DNA of 64,000 nucleotides from Dysidea avara (Eukaryota > Porifera > Demospongiae > Dictyoceratida > Dysideidae). Position numbers and translations under genes: made by a program. Location of the stretch: contig NC_089280.1 of the NCBI RefSeq assembly GCF_963678975.1, positions 33,188,603-33,252,602 on the forward strand, read 5' to 3'. Below, in pieces: positions 55,832-64,000 of the stretch (the first letter of the stretch is position 1; the number at the start of each line of letters is the position of its first letter). The notes under the pieces are model-generated. The model saw nothing but the letters and a program-made list of their open reading frames with translations, was not told where the DNA came from and made no database searches.

Positions 55832-56150
55832 TAGTCGCCCCCACGTCATTTGCTCTCTAAGAATTTTACTCGGAATTTAAAGAATGACGCAGAGCACAAC
55901 TGCGGTCACTGGGTATTGATGAATTGGCGCTCTATGTAGTTAATCAGTACATATAGCCACCAAGAAGTGTGCTGCCATAGATTATAGTCCATAGATATAA
56001 TCTATGGTGCTGCATACCATCCTCCGTTTTGAAATTAGTCGCCCCCACATAATTTGTCCCCTCTAAGGGCGCGGCTTAAAGAATGACACAAGAGTACAAC
56101 TGCGGTTACCAGTTGTTGACACAAGCTGTGAGTAATTAGCACATGTAGCT
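55832..56150. repeat. Degenerate tandem pair around an inverted repeat
   Basis: TTAGTCGCCCCCACGTCATT.. (55832) recurs as TTAGTCGCCCCCACATAATT (56034), each followed by AAAGAATGAC and CAACTGCGGT words. Between them lies a perfect 12-bp stem (CCATAGATTATA with its inverse). Confidence 0.7.
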
Positions 56151-56732
56151 AGCTTAAAAGGAAGAGTGCAAAATCGCCTAATACAATTGTCACCATGCAT
56201 TATTGTATTTTATAGCACCCCCACACAAAATTACACATGTAATTACAACATACAGAGGAGACACATGAATACCAAACACTTTTCACAACAATAATGTAAG
56301 AATTGTACAATAATGACTGTAATATAACTGCTATGCAAATGTTTTCCAGTGGCCCGCCATGGTAGCAAGTCTCACATGACGGCATGTATATTCATCCAAA
56401 CACAATGGGAGTAACGAGTAAGTATGATGACAACAAGTTGGTATGACTCCATTTGTAGAATCCAGATGAGTGGGTGTGGCTCCAGTATGCCTAAACAGTT
56501 AACAAACATTCCTGTTATAAATACGTGCTAGAGTTGCAATATAATAGTATAGTATTTAAATGCAATAATACATAGTCTCCATTGCATCACTATCAAACGA
56601 CACTAAGTGGAGGATATTGTTGCATCTCTAGTATGTACACTCTATCAGTACAACCTATCTTAATGGCCACTAGTATAGAAAGACAACCACTCTTGAAAAG
56701 CCAATTCCAAATGAGAATTTATACACTGTTAC

Positions 56733-57076
56733 CTGCTGAATGAGTGAAGGTGGCAATAAACAAGTTCCACCGTAATTTATACACGTGATCTGATCCTGTA
56801 TATTCTGTCAGTGGATGAGATCCACTTGGCCAGGACAAAATGTGACTCAAGTGCCCTGGATGATCCATACTCAACCAACTTATGACCCAGTGGCACAATG
56901 GAACTGACTATTTATAGAGAATACAATTATATTTATTTCTAAGATGTGTGGATGTGTGGACACATTACAACACATTACATGTACATACAAGACATGCTAT
57001 GTACTGTTTTAGCATTTCGAGTCACCACATTATACACGTACCAGTCAACAATGCTTCATAGTGCCCATCAGTAAAC
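56733..57076 (-). CDS. Putative two-exon gene fragment inside HLE-J
   Basis: The upstream exon 57076-57042 is preceded on the - strand by TTCTTCAG and encodes FTDGHYEALLT before a GTACGT donor. The next exon 56903-56733 follows an AGTCAG acceptor and stays open for 57 codons (PLCHWVISWLSMDHPGHLSH .. YTGSDHVYKLRWNLFIATFT) up to a GTAACA donor. The phase-1 junction joins in frame. A third exon at 56490-56370, ending in a stop, would fit the phase but is weak. No domain is recognised. Codon-like composition and two matching splice borders make it more than chance. It could be captured host DNA. Confidence 0.35.
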
Positions 57077-57115
57077 CTGAAGAAAAGTTATGAAAAATAA
57101 AAATTCACATAAGTA

Positions 57116-57291
57116 CAATGAAACCTCATTAATATGGCAGGCTGTGGGACCAAATAATTTGGCCTGAATAACAAGGTGGCCTTATTAATGAGGTCATAAG
57201 TAATGCTTAGCTATATTTGGGACCTACTAGAGGTGGCCAATATAATGAGGTGGTCTTATTAAAGAGGTGACCACTAAGTGAGGTTTCACTG
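57116..57291. mobile_element. TA-flanked MITE (CAATGAAACCTCATTAATA ends)
   Basis: A 176-bp element with inverted ends CAATGAAACCTCATTAATA and (inverted) CAGTGAAACCTCACTTAGT. It is flanked by TA. Inner pairs GGTGGCCTTATTAATGAGGT and GAGGTGGTCTTATTAAAGAGG are direct-like repeats. pogo-like by its ends. Confidence 0.75.
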
Positions 57292-57442
57292 TACATATAG
57301 TTCACAATATTGTGAACAATATTAATGGTTAACAATATACACTGAAACCTGCAGGTCACTTCTTGTGGAAGATTGCTCTCTACACAAAATGACACATTCA
57401 GAGATTGTATTTAGATGGATGATACAGTGACGCATTGTGAAT

Positions 57443-58918
57443 TCAATACTCGTGATGTGTCACTGCTAGGCAGCAACCATATACACGGCACTGCCACATC
57501 GCACTTGCTCGCACACACAATTTTGCTAAAGATTTTACAAATTGATAATTAAGGGGTGTGGCAACTAGCTGTTTCGCTCGCAAGACTGTGTGGCAGCTGT
57601 TTCCCTTCTGTACAAGTGGCCACCAAGACAGGTCCGCTGTGGATGAAAGCCAGGCATTAGATATTTGGTATTTCATGTGTTGAAGACATTCCAGGGCTTC
57701 TGGTAGTCTCAAATCTCACCACAATTTAACTCAGGCAGTGTTGTGGTCACCACTAAACTACTGGAATGCTGTGTTATGTTCATCTTATGCTTGGCTACTA
57801 TATTGTAGAACTGAAATGGATACTCTGAAAAATATATCCTATGGATAATGACTTCATCACTTTCTTTATCAGGAGCTTATAAGGACCAATAGTGAAACTT
57901 TTTACACTTGGGGCTGACAGTCAACTGCCTATGTCTGAAGCAGTGCTTTTGGTGCTCTAACAGATTGGCTGCCCCCTTGCTGCCAGCACTCACTGTTTCA
58001 TACGCTGTCATACACTAAATCCGTCTCTATAGCCAGTTAGAACAGCATGCTTCTTACCTTTTGTAAAGGACGCATAATGCAGCCACCTCTTTAAAAGGCA
58101 AGGTCAGAAAATTTTGTCCCTACGGTCTGAATAATGACCAGTTTTCACTGTACTATTAGTGATTAGTGATCATGGGGGATTATTTATTAGGATACTAAGA
58201 TATACAAACGCTACAACCTCTAAATATAGCAGTAAATTTTTTACCCTGGTCCAACGTCTCGTAATAATCGTGACTTCGTGAGAGACTCTACTGTGACAAA
58301 TACATGTTTATCATGATAGCTATGTGCTAATCGCCTTTTTACAATTAAGTTTTACAACACAAATACATGTATAGTTAAACTCACCAATTGTGACTAAATC
58401 TCTTCAACACGAAAAGACAAGTAATGAGACAACCTCGGAGACAACAGCCACACAAGCCTATTCTGGTGCGTTTATTTAGTAGTAATATAAATTTTAAAGG
58501 CGTTTATTTACAACAGGACATAATTACGCACCCCTCTATTGTCTCTGTACATACTTGCCTTTTCTTTACTATTCTCATTTCATTTCACAAGATCTCTTGG
58601 CAGGGGCGTAGCTTCTTCACTTAAATTAGTCAATGCTTGAAGTAGATCGAGATACTCTAATAGAACAGTCACATTTCTACAAGTGCCATATTTTTATATT
58701 GTAAAGTCTGTAAGTAGCTAGTAATTTAAACTATACAATCCGATGCTAAGCAGAAGTTGTAACTATGCTAAATATTAATTGCTGTGTTACAGCTGTTTTG
58801 TGACTGCTCTAATAGAGTATCTTGATCATTTCAATGCAGTACAAGATGAAAGGCAAAGTGTTGTTAAGGGTTTACTAGTTAAAATGGGTGTTAGTTGACT
58901 GCAGTTGCATGCCACTAA
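57443..58918. other. No supported gene in the right part of HLE-J
   Basis: Several short frames (57443-57712 -, 58424-58624 +) lack domains. TCTAATAGAG motifs lie at 58650-58670 and 58800-58825. Confidence 0.4.
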
Positions 58919-59109
58919 CAGGGCCGTCCAGAGAAATTAAAGGGCCCAGGGAAAAGAGTTAAAGAGGGGCCCAGGGGCAAGGAAGGGTCTAGATCCTGAC
59001 TGCTCTATTAGAGTATATCGATCTTTCTTTAAACAGGTATTCAAGTGGCCCCTTTCGGGCTGTGGTAGGGGGCAAAATACCCCAGTTACCCCCAATGTGG
59101 GCGGCCCTG
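58919..59109. mobile_element. Short hAT-like MITE with perfect 8-bp TSD
   Basis: The ends CAGGGCCGTCC and GGGCGGCCCTG are flanked by GCCACTAA at 58911-58918 and 59110-59117. A relative of 2579-3460. Contains GACTGCTCTATTAGAGTAT. Confidence 0.85.
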
Positions 59110-59235
59110 GCCACTAAAATTACAGTTATATTTTAATATTCTGTCACTGTAATCTGGGGTTTCTGTCAAAACCATGGAAACTCACCTACTGTTATCAACA
59201 GTGCATTGCTTATTCTAACAAAAAGTATTGAAATC

Positions 59236-59860
59236 CCATCCAAAAACAGCTTATAGCTGTAAAAAAAGTGCGCGTCCAAGTAAAGCAGAGTTAACTGCGA
59301 CAAAAAGTAATGATATCATAATGCGGCCATGTGCGAGGTGTGCAAGTTGTAAAATTAATATTAGCTAATCAGATAATACTATGTTATTGTTAAAGTGTTA
59401 ATGAGAACTATGTGATGCTGCTAGTTTTTAAGTGTGTGAGCATCTTCATAAATGCCACATAAATTTAATTCTCAATAAAGCAATGTGTATAGATTCTCTG
59501 ATAGTAATAAATAGTTTGAGTTTGGCCGCCTTTCCTGTATACAGCAATGCTACGAACAAAGGAAAGGTGGCCAAACTCAAACTATTTATTACTATCAGAG
59601 AATCTATACACATTGCTTTATTGAGAATTAAATTTATGTGGCATTTATGAAGATGCTCACACACTTAAAAACTAGCAGCATCACATAGTTCTCATTAACA
59701 CTTTAACAATAACATAGTATTATCTGATTAGTTAATATTAATTTTACAACTTGCACACCTCGCACATGGCCGCATTATGATATCATTACTTTTTGTCGCA
59801 GTTAACTCTGCTTTACTTGGACGCGCACTTTTTTTACAGCTATAAGCTGTTTTTGGATGG
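59236..59860. repeat. Large palindrome (HLE-J hairpin), copy 1
   Basis: Two arms of about 300 bp, centre near 59548, almost perfectly complementary: identical 72-codon frames appear on both strands at 59432-59650 and 59446-59664. Outer word CCATCCAAAAACAGC. Confidence 0.92.
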
Positions 59861-59869
59861 TATATAATA

Positions 59870-62490
59870 CATATATTGATTACAGAAATCTCCATGGTGG
59901 TTTCTTTGTAACTGAACACTCTACAAGGTGACTTCTTCTAGATGCTCTCTCTACAGAGTGAATTGTTTGTAGCTGAACGATCTACAAGGTAACTTCTTCT
60001 GGCTGATCTCTCTACAGGGTGATTTGTTTGTAGCTGAATTCTGTACAGGTGATTTGTTTGCAGCTAAGCTCTTCACAGAATGGTTTCTTTGTAGCTGAAC
60101 TCTCTACAAGGTAACTTCTTCTAACTGAACTTTCTACAGGGCAACTTGTTTGTGGTTGAATTTTCTACAGGGTGATTTCTTTGCAGCTGAACTCTCTACA
60201 TGGTGGTTTCTTTGTAGCTGAACTCTCTACAAGGTAACTTCTTCTAGCTTATCTCTCTACAGGGTGATTTATTTGTAGTTGAACTCTCTACAAGGTAACT
60301 TCTTCTAGCTGATCTTTCTACAGGGTAATTTGTTTGTAGCTGAATTCTCTACAGGGCGATTTGTTTGCAGCTGAACTCTCTACATAGTAGTTTCTTTGTA
60401 GCTGAACCCTCTACAATGTAACTTCTTCTAGCTGAAGCTGAACCCTCTACTTTGTAGCTGAACCCTCTACAATGTAACTTCTTCTATTAGAGTATATCGA
60501 TCTTTCTTTAAACAGGTATTCAAGTGGCCCCTTTCGGGCTGTGGTAGGGGGCAAAATACCCCAGTTACCCCCAATGTGGGCGGCCCTGGCCACTAAAATT
60601 ACAGTTATATTTTAATATTCTGTCACTGTAATCTGGGGTTTCTGTCAAAACCATGGAAACTCACCTACTGTTATCAACAGTGCATTGCTTATTCTAACAA
60701 AAAGTATTGAAATCCCATCCAAAAACAGCTTATAGCTGTAAAAAAAGTGCGCGTCCAAGTAAAGCAGAGTTAACTGCGACAAAAAGTAATGATATCATAA
60801 TGCGGCCATGTGCGAGGTGTGCAAGTTGTAAAATTAATATTAGCTAATCAGATAATACTATGTTATTGTTAAAGTGTTAATGAGAACTATGTGATGCTGC
60901 TAGTTTTTAAGTGTGTGAGCATCTTCATAAATGCCACATAAATTTAATTCTCAATAAAGCAATGTGTATAGATTCTCTGATAGTAATAAATAGTTTGAGT
61001 TTGGCCGCCTTTCCTGTATACAGCAATGCTACGAACAAAGGAAAGGTGGCCAAACTCAAACTATTTATTACTATCAGAGAATCTATACACATTGCTTTAT
61101 TGAGAATTAAATTTATGTGGCATTTATGAAGATGCTCACACACTTAAAAACTAGCAGCATCACATAGTTCTCATTAACACTTTAACAATAACATAGTATT
61201 ATCTGATTAGTTAATATTAATTTTACAACTTGCACACCTCGCACATGGCCGCATTATGATATCATTACTTTTTGTCGCAGTTAACTCTGCTTTACTTGGA
61301 CGCGCACTTTTTTTACAGCTATAAGCTGTTTTTGGATGGTATATAATACATATATTGATTACAGAAATCTCCATGGTGGTTTCTTTGTAACTGAACACTC
61401 TACAAGGTGACTTCTTCTAGATGCTCTCTCTACAGAGTGAATTGTTTGTAGCTGAACGATCTACAAGGTAACTTCTTCTGGCTGATCTCTCTACAGGGTG
61501 ATTTGTTTGTAGCTGAATTCTGTACAGGTGATTTGTTTGCAGCTAAGCTCTTCACAGAATGGTTTCTTTGTAGCTGAACTCTCTACAAGGTAACTTCTTC
61601 TAACTGAACTTTCTACAGGGCAACTTGTTTGTGGTTGAATTTTCTACAGGGTGATTTCTTTGCAGCTGAACTCTCTACATGGTGGTTTCTTTGTAGCTGA
61701 ACTCTCTACAAGGTAACTTCTTCTAGCTTATCTCTCTACAGGGTGATTTATTTGTAGTTGAACTCTCTACAAGGTAACTTCTTCTAGCTGATCTTTCTAC
61801 AGGGTAATTGTTTGCAGCTGAACTCTCTACATAGTAGTTTCTTTGTAGCTGAACCCTCTACAATGTAACTTCTTCTAGCTGAACTCTCTACGGGTGGCTT
61901 GTTTCTAGCTGATCTCTCTACAGGGTGGCTTGTTTCTAGCTGATCTCTCTACAGGGTGACTTGTTTGTAGCTGAACTCTCTACAGGGTGATTTGTTTGTT
62001 GCTGAACTCTCTACAAGGTAACTTCTTCTAGCTGATCTTTCTACAGGGTAATTTGTTGGTAGCTGAATTCTCTACAGGGTGATTTGTTTGCAGCTGAACT
62101 CTGTACATGGTAGTTTCTTTGTAGCTGAACTTTCTACAATGTAATTTCTTCTAGCTGAACTCTCTACAGGATGACTTGTTTCTAACTGAACTCTCTACAG
62201 TGTGATCTGTTCATAGCGGAACTTTCTACTGGGTGATTTGTTTGCAGCTAAACTCTTTGCATGATTGTTTCTTTTTAACTGAACTCTCTACAAGGTAACT
62301 TCTTCTAGCTGATCTCTCTACAGGGTAATTTGTTTGTAACTGAATTCTCTACAGGGTGATTTATTTGAGCTGAACTCTCTACATGATGGCTTCTTTGTAG
62401 CTGAACCCTCTATAAGGTACCTTCTTCTAGCTGATCTGACTACAGGGTGACTTGTTTGTAGCTGAATTCTCTACAGAATAACTTGCAATG
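59870..62490. repeat. ~31-bp tandem array of HLE-I (interrupted by the duplication)
   Basis: Units in the + element orientation (GTAGCTGAACTCTCTACA..). Array at 59890-60480, then again 61369-62490 after the duplicated palindrome. Confidence 0.9.
60715..61339. repeat. Large palindrome (HLE-J hairpin), duplicated copy
   Basis: Appears identical to 59236-59860, displaced by 1479 bp as part of the tandem duplication. Confidence 0.92.
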
Positions 62491-62499
62491 TAATATTAC

Positions 62500-63355
62500 T
62501 GAGTAAATTATAAATGCAGCTGAATGCTTTATTAGAGTGACTGTTCTATTAGAGTATCTCGATCTCGCATTTGCTGCACGTAGTTGCCTTTCGAATCATA
62601 ACTCAGTTATTTGTAATCCGATTCTTCTGTACTACTGCAAGGACTTTCTATAATGATTATTCCAGCTACATACTGATTTTCAGCTCGTTGGTCTAAGCGG
62701 TTTACCTGGTAGACACGAAAACTAATAGTTTTTTATTCATAAAAAATCGATCGCGTAATTTTGACACAGGTTGGGTTTTGTGTCATATCTCCATGGTCTT
62801 TATCCCGATTCCTTTCAAACCCCAAAAAGGCACTCCTACAATGGTTGCTCCATCTACATATCAATTTTCAACTGATTCCTCCAAGGGGTTTACCCTGTAG
62901 GCGTGACAGACCTTCGACCTCATTTTACGCAAATAATCGGTCATAAATCCGTGAATATTCATCGGATTCCTACCAAAGTTGGTACGGAGATCCGCCTTAC
63001 TGAGCCCTTTAAGTGTGCCAAATTTCAGCCCAATCCGAGCACGCATTCGTGTTTTATGGCGAATTTTGCGAAGTGTGCGAAATGAAGAAGATGAAGAAGA
63101 AGAAGAAAAAAACGAAGAAATTAAAACGAAATTTTGTTCACTCGTATCTCGGAAATGGCTGGAGCGATTTTCTTCAAATTTGGTATGTAGACTCCCCTAA
63201 CTGGGCGGCACGTCTCTAGAAATTTGGTTTCAATCGGATAAGGGATCACAGAGCTACATAGGTGTGAAAATTGCGTTTTCTTTCTTCCTATTAATATACT
63301 CACTGTGTGGCGCGCCGACTTCTTGGGCCGCACGACACACTACCGTGTGTCTTGA
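62500..63355 (+). mobile_element. HLE body and 3' terminus of HLE-I
   Basis: Closely similar to 11950-12781 (HLE-B) and, inverted, to 41436-42250 (HLE-G). Ends with the GC-rich GGCGCGCCGACTTCTTGGGC, stem GACACAC-TACC-GTGTGTC and TTGA. Small frames here shift between copies, so no protein is inferred. Confidence 0.8.
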
Positions 63356-63539
63356 TATATACGCATGCCTGAAAATTTAGATTATAGGTCAGCAGTTAGT
63401 ACATTCTGGCTGTGTTTAGCTATGGCGAATGGACAAACCCAAGTTTAATGTGTTGTTGAATTATTTATGGAAAAAATTATGGAGTTTACTGAATGGATAA
63501 GCTTGCGGTTATTTTGTGTGTACATGTATTTCATGTTAT

Positions 63540-64000
63540 CATATAATCGTACTGTATAGTAGAGACTACAAGGTTTGGGCATGGCACATGAGAAAACATC
63601 ACCCACAAACCAGCCTCTCTTTTCCCTAATGACAATGAGGCAGTATTGTGTAGGCCCAAACAAGCCTTCAGATTGACTTGAAACATTTTCAAGGAATTTT
63701 TTTTAATTATTAAACAGAATTTTCTAGTGACTGACTGACTGATTTCTTCAGACAAGTGTAACTTGATAACAGCTGAGACTACAGGCTTGATTCTTTCACT
63801 GTCCAACATTGCTTCAGCTGGACACATGCCTTTTTGGCATATTGCAGCACAAACAATGCATTCTTTATGGACTTACCAGTGTCCTCCTTTTGAGTCCCAT
63901 TCATCTTAGCTGACAGCGAAAGGTGTCAATTTGGTGGTAGCGCGAGATGGCTTCCCTTTGCAATGGAAACCATCTGTGTTTTTTAATAGTGGCTACTTTA
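63540..64000. repeat. Unclassified dispersed repeat, copy 3 (cut by window end)
   Basis: Colinear with 28230-28915 and 49840-50410 (GAATTTTCTAGTGACTGACT, AGGCTTGATTCTTTCACTGT, GACAGCGAAAGGTGTCAATT). Overlapping - frames are not conserved between copies. Confidence 0.6.

Larger units (their letters stand above)
55217..59860 (-). mobile_element. HLE-J: related 4.6-kb Helitron-like element with a different interior
   Basis: Minus-oriented. It begins TCAAGACTCACGG..GTGAGTC, the same terminal stem-loop plan but with compensating base changes in the stem (GACTCAC with GTGAGTC instead of GACACAC with GTGTGTC). It ends with hairpin 59236-59860 whose outer words (CCATCCAAAAACAGC) resemble TCTAATCCAAAACAGCC. 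Removing it restores the HLE-I linker. The interior has no 31-bp array. Instead it has gene-like exons on the - strand (56733-57076), a pogo-like MITE, a hAT MITE and a short duplicated segment. Gene capture, known for Helitrons, is a possible explanation; an autonomous Rep/helicase is not seen. The exact 5' base is uncertain by two bases (TA repeats). Confidence 0.65.
59005..61877. repeat. Tandem duplication of ~1.48 kb
   Basis: 59005-60483 is repeated from 60484, with an offset of 1479 bp and apparently identical palindrome cores. Unit 2 lacks one 31-bp array monomer (after 61808) and an extra ~55-bp array piece found in unit 1. The junction near 60484 joins array sequence (TTCTTCTA) to CTATTAGAG, sharing CTA. 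It may be a real duplication or an assembly artefact of two haplotypes. Confidence 0.85.
54743..63355 (+). mobile_element. HLE-I: Helitron-like element split by HLE-J and a tandem duplication
   Basis: The left part 54743-55216 has hairpin and linker ending ..ACAAATTATA. The right part starts at 59861 with TATATAATACATATATTGAT, the exact continuation of the linker in HLE-C and HLE-G, then array to about 62490, body, and terminal stem-loop GACACAC-TACC-GTGTGTC with TTGA at 63355 followed by T. HLE-J (55217-59860) lies between. A 1.48-kb tandem duplication (units at 59005 and 60484) covers the right end of HLE-J and the start of this array. Confidence 0.75.

Noticed and set aside
59432..59664. 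Identical 72-codon frames on both strands
   Set aside because: A consequence of the perfect palindrome, repeated again in the tandem duplicate; no protein features.

Overview
The window is eukaryotic and most probably from a sponge (demosponge). It is AT-rich, has very short introns (about 45-60 bp), carries tandem Calx-beta domains split over paired exons, and is packed with nested transposable elements. Calx-beta tandem proteins are typical of sponge aggregation-factor-type genes, but the species call is an inference from gene style, not from a marker. No rRNA, tRNA, CRISPR or prokaryote-like operon was seen.

Host genes. Two blocks on the + strand encode Calx-beta domains: block 1 (8597-13628, five domains, ten exons) and block 2 (49516-53247, three and a half domains, seven exons). 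They are paralogous even in their introns, and every exon boundary is phase 1. Neither start nor stop is visible. They could be two genes, or one gene with a ~36-kb intron (13629-49515) filled by transposons. A possible small gene or captured gene fragment lies on the - strand at 56733-57076.

Mobile DNA. About half of the window belongs to one family of composite elements, here called HLE (Helitron-like element). Element 5'->3': a TC terminus; a ~330-bp inverted-repeat hairpin; a linker with a small GC-rich hairpin; a long array of ~31-bp tandem repeats; a ~0.8-kb body; and a terminal 7-bp stem-loop ending TTGA. The complete copies are 9976-12781 (+), 18642-23780 (-) and 41436-47935 (-). A further copy, 54743-55216 plus 59861-63355 (+), is split by a related 4.6-kb element at 55217-59860 (-). 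Three insertion sites can be reconstructed as uninterrupted sequence, and each shows insertion exactly between A and T with no target-site duplication, as Helitrons do. No Rep/helicase gene is present, so these would be non-autonomous.

A nearly complete BEL/Pao LTR retrotransposon (16759-27446, - strand; 184-bp LTRs differing at two sites; 5-bp TSD CTCTG) carries one HLE inside its pol region. Older BEL/Pao relics flank it (14907-16016 and 29125-30660). There are also hAT-like elements with 8-bp TSDs, pogo-like MITEs with TA flanks, a piggyBac-like TTAA element, TGTGACC-terminal elements, hairpin MITEs, a LINE relic and microsatellites.

Layout: 1-8596 repeats and a LINE relic; 8597-13628 Calx-beta block 1 with an HLE in one intron; 13692-30660 nested BEL and HLE; 30661-49493 MITEs, hATs and two large HLEs; 49516-53247 Calx-beta block 2; 53248-63355 a TIR element and nested HLEs with a tandem duplication; 63356-64000 a dispersed repeat.
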